In this document: positions 25,581 to 35,219 of the stretch, piece after piece | How positions within the stretch are numbered: position 1 is the first letter of the stretch | How the letters are laid out: each line of letters opens with the position of its first letter | From: Alphaproteobacteria bacterium | GTDB taxonomy: Bacteria > Pseudomonadota > Alphaproteobacteria > DSM-16000 > Inquilinaceae | Direction of reading: 5' to 3' | Length of the DNA stretch: 54,516 nt | NCBI GenBank assembly: GCA_028281265.1 | Contig: JANQKE010000054.1 | Coordinates: 1 to 54,516, forward strand | Translations under genes and position numbers: made by a program | Notes under the pieces: model-generated | Told to the model about the DNA's origin: nothing | Databases searched by the model: none | What the model saw: only the letters and a program-made list of their open reading frames with translations

Positions 25581-26867
25581 ATGGATCGTATCCGCATCGT
25601 CGGGGGCCGCCCGCTGAAGGGCCGCATCCCGATCTCCGGCGCCAAGAACGCCGCCTTGCCGCTGATGACCGCGGCACTGTTGACCGACCAGCCGCTGACG
25701 CTGACCAACCTGCCGCATCTCCGGGACATCCAGACCCTGTGCCAACTGCTGGCCCAGCACGGCGTGGACATCCAGTTCGACGGCACCGGCAACTCCGCCT
25801 TCAGCACGCAAGCCCGGCGGATCGTGCTGACCGCCAAGGACATCACCAACACCACCGCACCCTACGACCTGGTCCGCAAGATGCGGGCGAGCGTGCTGGT
25901 CCTGGGCCCCCTGCTGGCCCGGTGCGGGGAAGCGCGGGTGTCCCTGCCGGGGGGCTGTGCGATCGGCACCCGGCCGGTGGATCTGCATATCGGCGCGCTG
26001 GAACAGCTCGGCGCGCACATCGCCATCGACGGCGGCTACATCGTGGCCAGCGCGCCCGGCGGGCTGACCGGCGACCGGGTGGTGTTCCCGAAGGTGTCGG
26101 TCGGGGCGACCGAGAACCTGCTGATGGCCGCCAGCCTGGCCAAGGGGGAGACCGTGCTGGTCAACGCCGCGCGGGAGCCCGAGGTGGTCGACCTGGCCAA
26201 CTGCCTGGTCGCCCTGGGGGTGGAGATCGCCGGTATCGGTACCGATACCCTGACCATTCAGGGCCGGCAGAGCCTGCGCGCGACCGAACACGAGATCGTC
26301 CCCGACCGGATCGAGACCGGCACCTACGCCATGGCCGCCGGGATCACCGACGGTGATCTGGAGCTGGTCGGCGCCCGGAGCGACCTTCTGGAATCGGTGT
26401 TCAAGACCCTGCGCCGGGCCGGTCTGGAGGTCGCCGATACGGCCCAGGGGGTACGGGTCCGGCGGATCAACGGCTTTCACGGCACGGATGTGATGACCGA
26501 GCCGTTCCCCGGCTTTCCGACCGACCTGCAAGCCCAGATGATGGCGGTGATGACCCGGGCTTCCGGGGCGGCGATGATCACCGAGACGATCTTCGAGAAC
26601 CGCTTCATGCATGTGCCCGAACTGATGCGCATGGGGGCGGACATCACCATCCACGGCGCTTCGGCCCTGGTACGGGGGGTGCCGACGCTGACCGGCGCCC
26701 CGGTCATGGCGACCGATCTGCGGGCGAGTGTCTCTTTGGTGCTCGCAGGTCTGGCAGCCGAAGGCGAAACCCTCTTAAATCGGGTCTATCACCTGGATCG
26801 GGGGTACGAACGGGTGGAGGAGAAGCTCGCCGCCTGCGGGGCGGAGATCGAGCGTCTCAGGGACTGA
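25581..26867 (+). CDS. murA: UDP-N-acetylglucosamine 1-carboxyvinyltransferase MurA
   Basis: First committed step of peptidoglycan synthesis: transfers enolpyruvate from PEP to UDP-GlcNAc. The 428-residue protein contains [12 protein letters not shown] with Lys22, the [18 protein letters not shown] segment, and the fosfomycin-target Cys126 in [16 protein letters not shown]. The C-terminal [18 protein letters not shown] and [18 protein letters not shown] are also typical. Cys (not Asp) at the active site predicts ordinary fosfomycin sensitivity of the enzyme. It heads a tightly packed run DUF2948-hisG-hisD-UPF0262-phosphatase typical of Rhodospirillales-like genomes. Confidence 0.97.
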   Translation: MDRIRIVGGRPLKGRIPISGAKNAALPLMTAALLTDQPLTLTNLPHLRDIQTLCQLLAQHGVDIQFDGTGNSAFSTQARRIVLTAKDITNTTAPYDLVRKMRASVLVLGPLLARCGEARVSLPGGCAIGTRPVDLHIGALEQLGAHIAIDGGYIVASAPGGLTGDRVVFPKVSVGATENLLMAASLAKGETVLVNAAREPEVVDLANCLVALGVEIAGIGTDTLTIQGRQSLRATEHEIVPDRIETGTYAMAAGITDGDLELVGARSDLLESVFKTLRRAGLEVADTAQGVRVRRINGFHGTDVMTEPFPGFPTDLQAQMMAVMTRASGAAMITETIFENRFMHVPELMRMGADITIHGASALVRGVPTLTGAPVMATDLRASVSLVLAGLAAEGETLLNRVYHLDRGYERVEEKLAACGAEIERLRD

Positions 26868-26903
26868 CGCCCGGCGTGGCGGCGGTGACGGCGCGGACCG
26901 GGC

Positions 26904-27428
26904 ATGGCGATGATACACGGCGACGACATGATGATGCCCAAAGGGCTGCGGCTGCTGGCCCGCGATCCGGAGGATCTGTCCGTTCTCTCGGCGGCCTTGC
27001 AGGATGGCCTGGTGCCGCCGGCGGACCTGGCCTATCTGGCGGACGATCAGACCTTCGTGGGCGTCTTCAACCGGTTCATGTGGGAGGCGCCGCCGGTGGT
27101 GCTGCCGGCCGAGGGGTCCCCGGCCGACGACGAACCGGCCGGCGGGCCTGCCGCGCACCATTTCCGCACCCACAGCGCCTTGGTGTTCCGCCATGTCGCC
27201 CGGGTCCAGACGAAAGGGCTCGCGGAATGCCCCGGTCGGCCGTTCCTGTGCTTGCTGGCCGTCCGATCCACGGACGAGGGTCGGACCATCCAGCTCGACT
27301 TCGCCGATGACGCGTCGATCCGGCTGACGGTGGCGGAGATCTACGTCCAGTTGGAAGACAAGGGCGAGCCGTGGGCGACGGTCAACCGCCCCCGCCACCC
27401 GTTTGCGGAAACGCCGCCGACGCCGTAA
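26904..27428 (+). CDS. DUF2948 family protein
   Basis: A 174-residue conserved alphaproteobacterial protein of unknown function, usually encoded between murA and hisG, exactly as here. Recognisable stretches are [20 protein letters not shown], the VFNRFMWE segment and the C-terminal [18 protein letters not shown]. No catalytic motif, signal or membrane segment is visible. The start has several nearby Met codons (26904, 26910, 26928), so it is uncertain by a few residues. Confidence 0.85.
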   Translation: MAMIHGDDMMMPKGLRLLARDPEDLSVLSAALQDGLVPPADLAYLADDQTFVGVFNRFMWEAPPVVLPAEGSPADDEPAGGPAAHHFRTHSALVFRHVARVQTKGLAECPGRPFLCLLAVRSTDEGRTIQLDFADDASIRLTVAEIYVQLEDKGEPWATVNRPRHPFAETPPTP

Positions 27429-27519
27429 GGTCCGCCCCCCGCCGACGGCCGGCCCCACCGGCCCGATGCCCCTGCCCTGCCGGCCGCCCGTCCGTTTCGA
27501 TCCCCGCGACCAGGTTCCG

Positions 27520-28218
27520 ATGCCGATGCCGCCCCCCCCGCCGCCCGCGCCCGCCGGCGGCAACGAGCCGCTGGTGATCGCCGTGCCGAAGGGCCGGATC
27601 CTGGACGAGTTGCGGCCGATCCTGCTCCGCGTGGGGCTGGAGCCGGAGGCCGCGTTCGACGACGGCGCACATCGGGGTCTGCGGTTCCGCACCCGCGACC
27701 AGGAGCGCATCGACCTGATCCGGGTGCGCTCGTTCGACGTGGCGACGTTCGTCGCCTTCGGTGCCGCCCATCTGGGCGTCGCCGGCAACGATGTGCTGAT
27801 GGAGTTCGACTATCCGGAGATCTACTCGCCGGTCGACCTGCGCATCGGCGTGTGCCGGCTGTCCGTGGCCGCCCCGGCGGATTTCGCCAGGACCGACGAT
27901 CCCAGCCGGTGGAGCCATATTCGGGTCGCCACCAAGTATCCCAACGTCACCCGCGGGCATTTCGCCCGTCGCGGCGTGCAGGCGGAGTGCATCAAGCTCA
28001 ACGGCGCGATGGAGCTGGCGCCGACCCTGGGGCTGTGCCGCCGGATCGTCGATCTGGTGTCGTCGGGCGGCACCCTGAAGGCGAACGGGCTGGTCGAGGT
28101 CGAAACGATCGCCCATGTCACCAGTCGGTTGATCGTCAATCGGGCGGCTCTGAAGACCCGTCCCGCCGACGTGACCCCGTGGATCTCCGCAATCGCCGAT
28201 GCCGTCGATGCCGCCTGA
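27520..28218 (+). CDS. hisG: ATP phosphoribosyltransferase HisG (short form)
   Basis: First enzyme of histidine synthesis, condensing ATP with PRPP. From the ATG at 27520 the product has 232 residues. An upstream in-frame ATG at 27466 would add a Pro/Arg-rich tail with no family match. Landmarks: [40 protein letters not shown], and the PRPP-binding [27 protein letters not shown] region (positions ~165-195). It lacks the C-terminal regulatory domain of long HisG, so it should need a HisZ partner; hisZ is not in this window. Its end overlaps hisD by 20 bases. Confidence 0.94.
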   Translation: MPMPPPPPPAPAGGNEPLVIAVPKGRILDELRPILLRVGLEPEAAFDDGAHRGLRFRTRDQERIDLIRVRSFDVATFVAFGAAHLGVAGNDVLMEFDYPEIYSPVDLRIGVCRLSVAAPADFARTDDPSRWSHIRVATKYPNVTRGHFARRGVQAECIKLNGAMELAPTLGLCRRIVDLVSSGGTLKANGLVEVETIAHVTSRLIVNRAALKTRPADVTPWISAIADAVDAA

Positions 28219-29575
28219 CGCCGCCGCCCCCGCCTTCGACCCCGATCGCCTGGCCCGATCGGTCCGTCGCCTGACCGCCGCCGATCCCGGTTTTGCGACA
28301 GCCTTCGGTGCGTTCCGCTCGCTCCAGCGGGACAAGGTGGCCGACGTGCAGGGCGCCGTCGCCGCGATCGTCGCCGATGTCAGGCGGCGCGGCGACGCGG
28401 CCGTCATCGACTGCACGGCGACGTTCGACCGGCTGACGCTGACGCCGGACACGTTTGCGTTCACCGCCGCGGAGATCGACGCGGCCGCAGCCCGGGTCGA
28501 CCGGTCGGTGATCGCCGCGCTGGAACTGGCCGCCGAGCGGATCGACGCCTATCACCGTCGGCAACCGGTCGAGCACACCCGCTGGACCGATGCGGCCGGC
28601 ATCACCCTGGGCGCGCGCTGGACCCCGATCGATGCGGTGGGCCTCTACGTGCCCGGCGGGCGGGCGGCCTATCCCAGCTCGGTGCTGATGAACGCCGTCC
28701 CGGCTCGGGTCGCCGGGGTGGGCCGGCTCGCCGTCACGGTGCCGACCCCCGGCGGGGCGGTGAACGATGCCGTCCTGGCGGCGGCCAAGATCGCCGGCGT
28801 ATCCGAGATCTATCGGATCGGCGGCGCCCAGGCGGTCGCCGCCCTCGCCTACGGCACCGCCACCATCGCCCCGGTCGACAAGATCACCGGTCCCGGCAAC
28901 GTCTACGTCACCGAAGCCAAGCGGCAGGTGTTCGGGACGGTCGGCATCGACTCCACGGCCGGCCCGTCGGAGATCCTGGTGGTGGCCGACCGGGACAACG
29001 ATCCGGTCTGGATCGCGGCCGACCTGTTGTCGCAGGCCGAGCATGGCGAGGACAGCCAGGCCGTGCTGATCACCGACGATCCAGGCTTCGCCGAGGCCGT
29101 GATCGAGGCCGTGGCCGATCACTTGCGCACCCTGCCGCGCGCGGCGACGGCCGGGGCCGCATGGCGGGACAACAGCGCGGTCATCCTGGTCCGGGATCTG
29201 GCCGCCGAGGCGCCGGCCCTGGTCGATGCGCTGGCACCGGAACATCTGGAACTGTCCGTGGCGGACCCCGACGCGCTGGCCGATCGCGTCCGCCACGCCG
29301 GGGCGATCTTCCTGGGCCGGCATACGCCCGAGGCCGTCGGCGACTATGTCGCCGGGCCCGACCATGTGCTGCCGACCGCCCGGAGCGCGCGCTTCTCTTC
29401 GGGGCTCAACGTTCTCGACTTCATGAAGCGAACGACGCTGCTGCGCTGCGATGCCGACGGTCTGGGCCGGATCGGCCCGGCCGCGATGACCCTGGCCAAG
29501 GCCGAAGGCCTCGACGCCCACGCCCTGTCGGTCAGCCTGCGCCTGGCCGATCGCGCCTGCGGTGATGCGGTCTGA
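28199..29575 (+). CDS. hisD: Histidinol dehydrogenase HisD
   Basis: Zinc-dependent, NAD-linked enzyme for the last two oxidations of histidine synthesis. The 458-residue protein is slightly long because of a non-conserved start; two Met codons (residues 1 and 4) are possible. Landmarks are the [23 protein letters not shown] block, the [15 protein letters not shown] segment, the zinc-binding [12 protein letters not shown], the catalytic LAPEHLEL and a final [12 protein letters not shown]. It overlaps hisG and is followed by UPF0262 after three bases, which implies one transcript. Confidence 0.97.
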   Translation: MPSMPPDAAAPAFDPDRLARSVRRLTAADPGFATAFGAFRSLQRDKVADVQGAVAAIVADVRRRGDAAVIDCTATFDRLTLTPDTFAFTAAEIDAAAARVDRSVIAALELAAERIDAYHRRQPVEHTRWTDAAGITLGARWTPIDAVGLYVPGGRAAYPSSVLMNAVPARVAGVGRLAVTVPTPGGAVNDAVLAAAKIAGVSEIYRIGGAQAVAALAYGTATIAPVDKITGPGNVYVTEAKRQVFGTVGIDSTAGPSEILVVADRDNDPVWIAADLLSQAEHGEDSQAVLITDDPGFAEAVIEAVADHLRTLPRAATAGAAWRDNSAVILVRDLAAEAPALVDALAPEHLELSVADPDALADRVRHAGAIFLGRHTPEAVGDYVAGPDHVLPTARSARFSSGLNVLDFMKRTTLLRCDADGLGRIGPAAMTLAKAEGLDAHALSVSLRLADRACGDAV

Positions 29576-29578
29576 GCC

Positions 29579-30070
29579 ATGGCCGACGATGCGCCCGGCC
29601 CCGGCAGCAGCCGCATCATCGCGCTGGAACTCGATCAGCGAACCATCCGCCGCTGGTCGCCCGAGGTCGACCACGAGCGCAAGGTCGCGATCTACGATCT
29701 GTTGGAGGAGAACCGGTTCGAACCGGTGGGCTGCGGCGCCGGGCCGTATCGGGTGGTCCTGTCGATCGAGGACAACCGGCTGATCTTCGACATCCGCGAC
29801 GAGGGCGACCGGCCGCTGGGTCGCGTACCTCTGCCGGTCAAGGGCTTCCGCCGGATCGTCAAGGAGTACTTCCTGATCTGCGAAAGCTATTACGACGCGA
29901 TCAGAACCGCGGCCCCGTCGAAGATCGAGGCGATCGATATGGGCCGGCGCGGGGTGCACAACGAAGGCTCGGTGATGCTGCGCGACGCGCTGGCCGGCAA
30001 GATCGACATCGATCACCAGACCGCCCGGCGGCTGTTCACCTTGCTGTGCGTGCTGCACATCCGCGGCTGA
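29579..30070 (+). CDS. UPF0262 family protein
   Basis: A 163-residue conserved alphaproteobacterial protein of unknown function, typically found between hisD and a phosphatase gene as here. Distinct stretches: IIALELDQRTIRRWSPEVDH, the ERKVAIYDLLEENRFEPVG segment, FRRIVKEYFLICESYYDAI and the DMGRRGVHNEGSVMLRDAL block. No signal peptide, membrane segment or known catalytic motif is visible. It is read through from hisD with a three-base gap. Confidence 0.92.
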   Translation: MADDAPGPGSSRIIALELDQRTIRRWSPEVDHERKVAIYDLLEENRFEPVGCGAGPYRVVLSIEDNRLIFDIRDEGDRPLGRVPLPVKGFRRIVKEYFLICESYYDAIRTAAPSKIEAIDMGRRGVHNEGSVMLRDALAGKIDIDHQTARRLFTLLCVLHIRG

Positions 30071-30136
30071 CCGGATCATCACACCGATGGCACGGTGCCG
30101 CGCCGACCGATTCCCGCGCCCCAGCGCCGCCTGCGC

Positions 30137-30583
30137 ATGACCCCGCCGCGCCCGACCAGCGTGCTGTTCGCCTGCACCTACAACGCCATTCGCTCGCCGA
30201 TGGCCGAGGCGATGCTCAAGCATCTGTTCCCCAAGCGGATCTTCGTCGACTCCGTCGGCGTGCGGACGGGCGACCTCGACCCGTTCGCCGTCGGCGTCAT
30301 GGGGGAGATCGGCATCGACCTGTCGCGCCATCGTCCGAAGACCTTCGATCAACTCGAGGACGAGAGCTTCGATCTGGTGATCACCCTGTCCCCGGAGGCC
30401 CATCACCGGGCGCTGGAGATGACCCGGACCACCGCATGCGAGGTCGAGTTCTGGAAGACCATGGACCCGACCCTGGTCGACGGCAGCCGCGACACCCTGC
30501 TGGCCGCCTTCCGGGACACCCGCGACGCGCTGAAAGCCGGGATCGAGCGCCGCTTCGGTACCGAGGAGCAGGCGGGCACGTGA
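30137..30583 (+). CDS. Low-molecular-weight protein tyrosine phosphatase family protein
   Basis: A 148-residue cytoplasmic phosphatase/arsenate-reductase fold. The P-loop CTYNAIRS gives Cys13-X5-Arg19, and DLVITLSPEAHH and FWKTMDPT (general-acid Asp) follow. The ATG at 30137 is favoured over one at 30095, which adds a basic, non-conserved tail. In related genomes this gene follows UPF0262 and precedes infA-maf; here the order is broken immediately downstream. Protein phosphatase is more likely than arsenate reductase, as no ars genes are near. Confidence 0.85.
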   Translation: MTPPRPTSVLFACTYNAIRSPMAEAMLKHLFPKRIFVDSVGVRTGDLDPFAVGVMGEIGIDLSRHRPKTFDQLEDESFDLVITLSPEAHHRALEMTRTTACEVEFWKTMDPTLVDGSRDTLLAAFRDTRDALKAGIERRFGTEEQAGT

Positions 30584-30763
30584 CGGCCCCGGGAGCCGGC
30601 TCGCGATCCTTGCCGCCGTCCGTCTCCCCCCTCGGTCACGGTGCCACGGCACACCCATAGGACGATCGGCCCCGCTCTCGGCACAGCAATTCGGCTTCCC
30701 CCTCGGCGGGCAGACAGGTAGTCTCACCGGTGCCTGGCTGATCGATCTTGGGGAGCTTGCATT

Positions 30764-32344
30764 GTGGCACCGCGCCCTTGCTATCGCCGTTCTTTCCGGC
30801 TCGCCTCGGTGGCGGTCGCGTGCGGTGTTTTGAGTTCACCGGCCGCCGCACAGCCGGACGCGGTGGACGCGGTGGACGCGGTGGACGCGGTGGACGCGGT
30901 GCGGATAGCGGACATCCTGCAAAGCCAATACCCCCGCATCTTGCGGTACGTCGTCCCCAGAGGCGGGCTGTCGGTGATACGGCAGATCAGGGTGGTGGAG
31001 CAGGACGAAGCCTTCGTCGCCTCGATCCCGCATCTGGTCTTCCGTGACCCTGACCCGAGCCTCGCACGCCAACTGCCGGTCCTGTCGTTGGACCCTTTTC
31101 AGGCCGTGGCGGAAACTGAGGGCGACGATCTGGTGCTGACCTATCAAGGACCTCTTGACGCCCATCTGTTGTGGCGAATGCCAGACCCTGAGAGGCTGGA
31201 CGGGCGATCGGTCAGCATCGATATCGACGTTGCCCACAGTGATGGAATCCAGCGTTTTGGACTTCAGGGCCGCGAGGCGATCAGCCTCTCGGTTGCCATG
31301 CACGATGTGGAGGTTCTCACCACCCGTCCTTTCGACGTCAATATCGGCGCCAATCTAAACCGGATCGACGTCCGAGCGGAGCATCGGGAAGTGGCCCCGG
31401 GAGTGATCGACGGATCGATCACCTACGAGTTCGCCGATATTGTCATCGCCGCCCAATGGCTGCTGCACGCCATAAGGGAACAGGATCCAACACCGGAGGA
31501 TCTGATCAGCCAGGTGCCGCTAGCGATCGACCGTATCGTGCTCGAAAGCCAGGCAAATAGACAGCATGACGATTGGCTGGATGTGTTTCGACCCTTATTG
31601 GACAGTCGGGGTAATACCTCCTTCAATCTGAATGAATTCACACCCGATATGGCGTTCGCAATGTTCGGCGACCCACCCCTTATCCGGGATGGACAGGCGA
31701 CATTGCAGATTGAAGGCCTGCGATTGCGCGACGGCGTCGCTCTGTCGACGATAGAGAGTGCGTTCGCAATAAGCGACGCCGGCACCGATGCCGTCGGGAT
31801 CGAGATAGAGGCAAGTTACAACGGGCTGCAACTGGCCTCAGACGCGGACGCCCTATCCGTCTTGCTGGCACCGCGTTCGTTTTCACTCGATTACGGCATC
31901 CGCGACCTCCCCGGCCGAAGCATGGCATCCCTGGTGGAACGGCTCGACGAAACCGGTTCGATCGACTGGGCCGAACTGACCGACAGCTTCGACTGGGCCG
32001 AGACGACAATCTTCCTCGAGGATTTTCAGATCGTCGCGCCGGGGTACACCGTGACCGGATTTGGGCAGTTTGTCGCTGACGGCCGATCGCCGACCGGGTT
32101 TTCCGGGCAGGCCGCGTTCGCCATGTCAGGACTCGACACCGTTACTCAAGCCCTTGCCGGCCATCCCGATCAGACGGAAGTCGTCGGCATGCTCACGATG
32201 ATGCAGGCGCTGGGGGATCGAACGGCCGCGGCCGAAGACGGCTCGCCGCTATGGAGCTACAGCTTCGTCTTTCAGCCCGACGGGTCGGTCACCCTCAACG
32301 GCTCCGACATCACCGCCCTGATCGGCTCCATGGTTCCGGCCTGA
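30764..32344 (+). CDS. Secreted protein of unknown function with (DAV)5 repeat
   Basis: A 526-residue protein with a GTG start behind GGGGAG and a signal peptide cleaved near AAAQ (residue ~30). Immediately after cleavage it carries five tandem Asp-Ala-Val units. The rest is rich in beta-strand-like alternation (LSLDPFQAVAETEGDDLVLTY, SVSIDIDVAHSDGIQRFGL, EDFQIVAPGYTVTGFGQFVAD), which suggests a periplasmic beta-rich protein, perhaps DUF2125-like, but I do not recognise it firmly. Base composition is visibly less GC-rich and codon use less biased than in the his block. It sits where infA/maf would be expected, so recent acquisition or rapid evolution is plausible. Confidence 0.7.
   Translation: MAPRPCYRRSFRLASVAVACGVLSSPAAAQPDAVDAVDAVDAVDAVRIADILQSQYPRILRYVVPRGGLSVIRQIRVVEQDEAFVASIPHLVFRDPDPSLARQLPVLSLDPFQAVAETEGDDLVLTYQGPLDAHLLWRMPDPERLDGRSVSIDIDVAHSDGIQRFGLQGREAISLSVAMHDVEVLTTRPFDVNIGANLNRIDVRAEHREVAPGVIDGSITYEFADIVIAAQWLLHAIREQDPTPEDLISQVPLAIDRIVLESQANRQHDDWLDVFRPLLDSRGNTSFNLNEFTPDMAFAMFGDPPLIRDGQATLQIEGLRLRDGVALSTIESAFAISDAGTDAVGIEIEASYNGLQLASDADALSVLLAPRSFSLDYGIRDLPGRSMASLVERLDETGSIDWAELTDSFDWAETTIFLEDFQIVAPGYTVTGFGQFVADGRSPTGFSGQAAFAMSGLDTVTQALAGHPDQTEVVGMLTMMQALGDRTAAAEDGSPLWSYSFVFQPDGSVTLNGSDITALIGSMVPA
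30857..30901 (+). repeat. In-frame 9-bp tandem repeat (five units)
   Basis: GACGCGGTG occurs five times in perfect tandem and encodes DAV x5 just after the signal peptide. Because the unit is nine bases, gain or loss of copies would change length without shifting the frame. Confidence 0.95.
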
Positions 32345-32515
32345 CGGCGCGCAAAGCGCCCCGGCCGGTCAGGCATCGGGGCTGCGGCCCGGCACTCGGA
32401 GCGATGCCCGCACCGATCGTCGCTCGAGGGAGCGCGCGGTGGCCTCCGCACGCTCTCCGACCGGTGCGGCGTGTGCGGTCCCCCGACCTGCCGCCGTCCC
32501 GCCGAGCCGATCGCC

Positions 32516-33787
32516 CTACGCGGCGGCTGCGGCGGGGCGTGCGATCAGGCTATCGCCCGTGCTGGCGTCGATCACCACTTGCCGCAGGACGCCCGCAGGC
32601 ACGGGGTCGATGAACCGGACCGGGGCGAAGGTCCGGGTGTGACCGGTGTTGCCCCGTTCGGTCAGCACCTCCTCGGTCCGGCCGACGCGGTCGGCGAGAT
32701 AGGCCTGCCGGCGGCGGTCCCCGGCCGCGCGCAACCGCACCGCACGTTCCTTGCGGACGCCCGGGTCGACCGCAGGCATGCGGGCCGCCGGGGTGCCCGG
32801 CCGTTCCGAATAGGGGAAGACGTGCAGATAGGTGAGCTCGCACGCATCGACGATCGACAGGGTGTTGTCGAACATCGCCTCGGTCTCGGTCGGAAAGCCG
32901 GCGATCAGATCGGCGCCGAAGACGATGTCCGGGCGCAGCCGCCGTGCCCGCTTCGTCAGGGCGATCGCGTCGGCGCGCAGATGCCGCCGCTTCATGCGCT
33001 TGAGGATCAGGTCGTCGCCCGCTTGCAAGGACAGGTGCAGGTGCGGCATCAGCCGCTCCTCCTCGGCGATCAGACGCCACAGATCGGCATCGATCTCCAC
33101 CACATCGATCGAGGACAGGCGCAGCCGCGGCAGCTCCGGCACCTGGGCCAGGAGCCGCCGCATCATCTGCCCCAGGGTCGGCCGGCCCGGCAGGTCCGGC
33201 CCGTAGGCGGTCAGATCGACCCCGGTCAGCACCACTTCCCGGGTGCCGGCCGCGACCAGGCCGCGGACCTGGCGGACGATCTCCCCGATCGGCACCGACC
33301 GGCTGTTCCCGCGACCGTAGGGGATGATGCAGAAGGTGCAGCGGTGGTCGCAGCCGTTCTGGACCTGCAGGAAGGCGCGGGTACGCTGTTCGAACCCCGG
33401 CAGCAGGTGGGCCGCGGTCTCCCGCACCGCCATGATGTCGTCGACGGCCACCCTTTCGGTGCGGTCCGGAGCCCACGCCGCCGGCGTCATCTTCTCCGCA
33501 TTGCCGACGACCCGGTCGACCTCGTCCATGGCGGCGAAGCCGTCCGGATCGATCTGGGCGGCACAGCCGGTGACGACGATGCGAGCCTCCGGCCGATCCC
33601 GGCGCAGCCTGCGGATTGCCCGCCGGGCGGTCCGCTCGGCCTCCTTGGTCACGGCACAGGTGTTGACGATCACCGTATCGGTATGGCCGGCGCGGCGGGC
33701 GAGATCGGCCATCACCTCGCTTTCGTAAGCGTTGAGGCGGCAGCCGAAGGTGACGGCGGTCGGGCCGGCCGGGACGGGATCGGGCAT
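32516..33787 (-). CDS. mtaB: tRNA t6A37 methylthiotransferase MtaB
   Basis: Radical-SAM enzyme that methylthiolates N6-threonylcarbamoyladenosine-37 of ANN-decoding tRNAs. The 423-residue protein has the N-terminal UPF0004 domain with Cys16, Cys44 and Cys75 (FGCRLN, NTCAVT, TGCAAQ), and the radical-SAM CDHRCTFC cluster motif (Cys146, Cys150, Cys153). HLHLSLQAGDDLILKRMKR, ADLIAGFPTET and a C-terminal TRAM-like tail follow. The FGCRLN and ERTARRAIRR pattern fits MtaB rather than MiaB. It follows the DoxX terminator on the same strand and stands alone. Confidence 0.94.
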   Translation of the reverse strand: MPDPVPAGPTAVTFGCRLNAYESEVMADLARRAGHTDTVIVNTCAVTKEAERTARRAIRRLRRDRPEARIVVTGCAAQIDPDGFAAMDEVDRVVGNAEKMTPAAWAPDRTERVAVDDIMAVRETAAHLLPGFEQRTRAFLQVQNGCDHRCTFCIIPYGRGNSRSVPIGEIVRQVRGLVAAGTREVVLTGVDLTAYGPDLPGRPTLGQMMRRLLAQVPELPRLRLSSIDVVEIDADLWRLIAEEERLMPHLHLSLQAGDDLILKRMKRRHLRADAIALTKRARRLRPDIVFGADLIAGFPTETEAMFDNTLSIVDACELTYLHVFPYSERPGTPAARMPAVDPGVRKERAVRLRAAGDRRRQAYLADRVGRTEEVLTERGNTGHTRTFAPVRFIDPVPAGVLRQVVIDASTGDSLIARPAAAAA

Positions 33788-33818
33788 GGCCGGAGATATA
33801 GCCGCCGACGGGCACCCC

Positions 33819-33857
33819 AAAAAAGCGGGGCGGCATGCCCGTTTGGCATACCACCCC
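33819..33857 (-). terminator. Intrinsic terminator of the DUF2282-DUF692-DUF2063-DoxX operon
   Basis: Read on the minus strand, a 13-bp stem (GGGGTGGTATGCC with GGCATGCCGCCCC, including two G-U pairs) is followed by GC and six T. The G-U pairs exist only on that strand, so the hairpin is specific to minus-strand transcripts. It lies between the doxX stop and the mtaB start. Confidence 0.85.
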
Positions 33858-33882
33858 AAGGTCGAGGGATCAGGAAAACGGA

Positions 33883-34383
33883 TCAGCGCAGGAGCCGGCC
33901 GATCCCGTAATCGGCGCTCAGCCGGCCCGGACCCAGCAGCAGGATGGCGAGGCCGACCAGCATCCAGGGCACCTGTTCGGCCGCGATGGCGTAGGCCCCA
34001 CCGATCACGAAGAAGATCGTCGCCGCCATGAGGCCGAGGCCGAGGCCGGCCAGCCGGCCGAACAGCCCGAGGATCAGGAGCACCGGCAGCACCAGCTCCG
34101 CCGTGGTGGTGACGACGGCCGCCTGGCCGGGGCTGAGCAACGGCAGCGGGTGCTCGTACTGGAACAGGAAGGACTGGCTGCCCCAGTTCTCCAGCCGCGC
34201 CTGGCCCGCATTCCAGAACGGCAGGGCGAGGAAGAACCGGGCCAGCAGCATCACGCCGGCCCCGATCCAGGCGACGGTGGTGCCGTACATCTCCCACGGC
34301 GTGGGCAGGTTGAGGTAGCGCTTGTACAGGCTGACGATCGGGTTGCCGCCGGATGGGCCGGCGGTGGTGGTCGAAGCGGCCAT
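33883..34383 (-). CDS. DoxX-family membrane protein of the bufferin-type operon
   Basis: A 166-residue inner-membrane protein with about four hydrophobic segments: GAGVMLLARFFLALPFW, TTTAELVLPVLLILGLFGRLA, LGLMAATIFFVIGGAYAIAA and VPWMLVGLAILLLGPGRL. DoxX-like proteins are commonly the last gene of DUF2282/DUF692/DUF2063 clusters, and the gene follows the DUF2063 gene with a 29-base gap. Its role there is not established; an oxidoreductase-linked or membrane-anchoring function is possible. A terminator ends the operon. Confidence 0.85.
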   Translation of the reverse strand: MAASTTTAGPSGGNPIVSLYKRYLNLPTPWEMYGTTVAWIGAGVMLLARFFLALPFWNAGQARLENWGSQSFLFQYEHPLPLLSPGQAAVVTTTAELVLPVLLILGLFGRLAGLGLGLMAATIFFVIGGAYAIAAEQVPWMLVGLAILLLGPGRLSADYGIGRLLR

Positions 34384-34412
34384 GGGTCTGAGCCTCCTTG
34401 AGGGTCTGCGGA

Positions 34413-35219
34413 TCAGGGGGCGGGCGGCGTCAGCGTCGCGAACAGCCCGCGGGCCAGCGCCGTGGTCAGCCCGCCTTGCAGGTCGAAGCCGGTATCGGCC
34501 TCGACGGCGGTCTGCGCCGCTTCGGCCAAGGTCAGGCCTTGGTCGAGGGCGGTCAGGAAGGCGAACAGGCCGAGCCCGATCGCCTCGACGCGGACGTGGC
34601 TCCCGGTGCGGAAGATCAAGGTGTAGTCCGGCCCCGACAGCCCCTTGAAGGACGGGGCCTCACTGCCCTGATGGGCGTTCCAGATCCGGAAGACCGGATG
34701 GGCGGAACCGACCAGCCGCACCGAGGGGCCGAGGCCGAACTGCACGGCCGACAGGTCCTGGGCCGGAACGGCGGCCAGTCTCCCGGCGGCGACGGGCTCG
34801 GCATCCGGGGCGAAGTAGCTCTGCGTCCGGGCCCATTCGAGCCGCGCCATGTCCGGCAGGTACGGTACCGACTGCGCCGGCGGGAAATGCGCCAGGAACG
34901 TCGACATCTCCCCGCCATAGGCCAGCAGTTGCGGCACCATCGGGGGATGGATCTGGATGTACTGCCGGGCGGCGAACCGGAAGAACTCCTCCCCCACCAG
35001 CCGTTGGATCACCGGGTAGGTGGTCGCCAGGGCCTGCGCCAGGGAGGCGCGGGTGTTGTTGCGGTAGATCTCGAACCGGTCGTTCGGTTCCACCGCCCCG
35101 CCCAGGATCAACGCCGTCGCATCGACGATGTCGCCGGTCAACAGGCCGCGCTTGAACCGGGCCTGCAGGTCGGCGAGGGGCGGGGTGCCCCGGGTGCCGG
35201 GGGCGGCTTTCTCGGTCAT
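34413..35219 (-). CDS. DUF2063 protein, partner of the DUF692 enzyme (BufC-like)
   Basis: A 268-residue protein. Its N-terminal ~100 residues match the DUF2063 DNA-binding-like fold ([51 protein letters not shown]). The C-terminal half is a second alpha/beta domain. In characterised systems such proteins bind the precursor peptide and deliver it to the multinuclear iron oxidase (DUF692). The start overlaps the end of the DUF692 gene by ATGA, which implies coupled translation of the two partners. No signal peptide, so it is cytoplasmic. Confidence 0.88.
   Translation of the reverse strand: MTEKAAPGTRGTPPLADLQARFKRGLLTGDIVDATALILGGAVEPNDRFEIYRNNTRASLAQALATTYPVIQRLVGEEFFRFAARQYIQIHPPMVPQLLAYGGEMSTFLAHFPPAQSVPYLPDMARLEWARTQSYFAPDAEPVAAGRLAAVPAQDLSAVQFGLGPSVRLVGSAHPVFRIWNAHQGSEAPSFKGLSGPDYTLIFRTGSHVRVEAIGLGLFAFLTALDQGLTLAEAAQTAVEADTGFDLQGGLTTALARGLFATLTPPAP

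Noticed and set aside
30137-30583. Arsenate reductase ArsC call for the phosphatase gene
   Set aside because: The Cys-X5-Arg loop is shared by both families; the constant position after UPF0262 and absence of ars genes favour a phosphatase-family protein.
28136-30727. 863-residue minus-strand open frame opposite hisD-UPF0262-phosphatase
   Set aside because: Low-complexity translation across three genes with strong family motifs on the other strand; a shadow of high GC.
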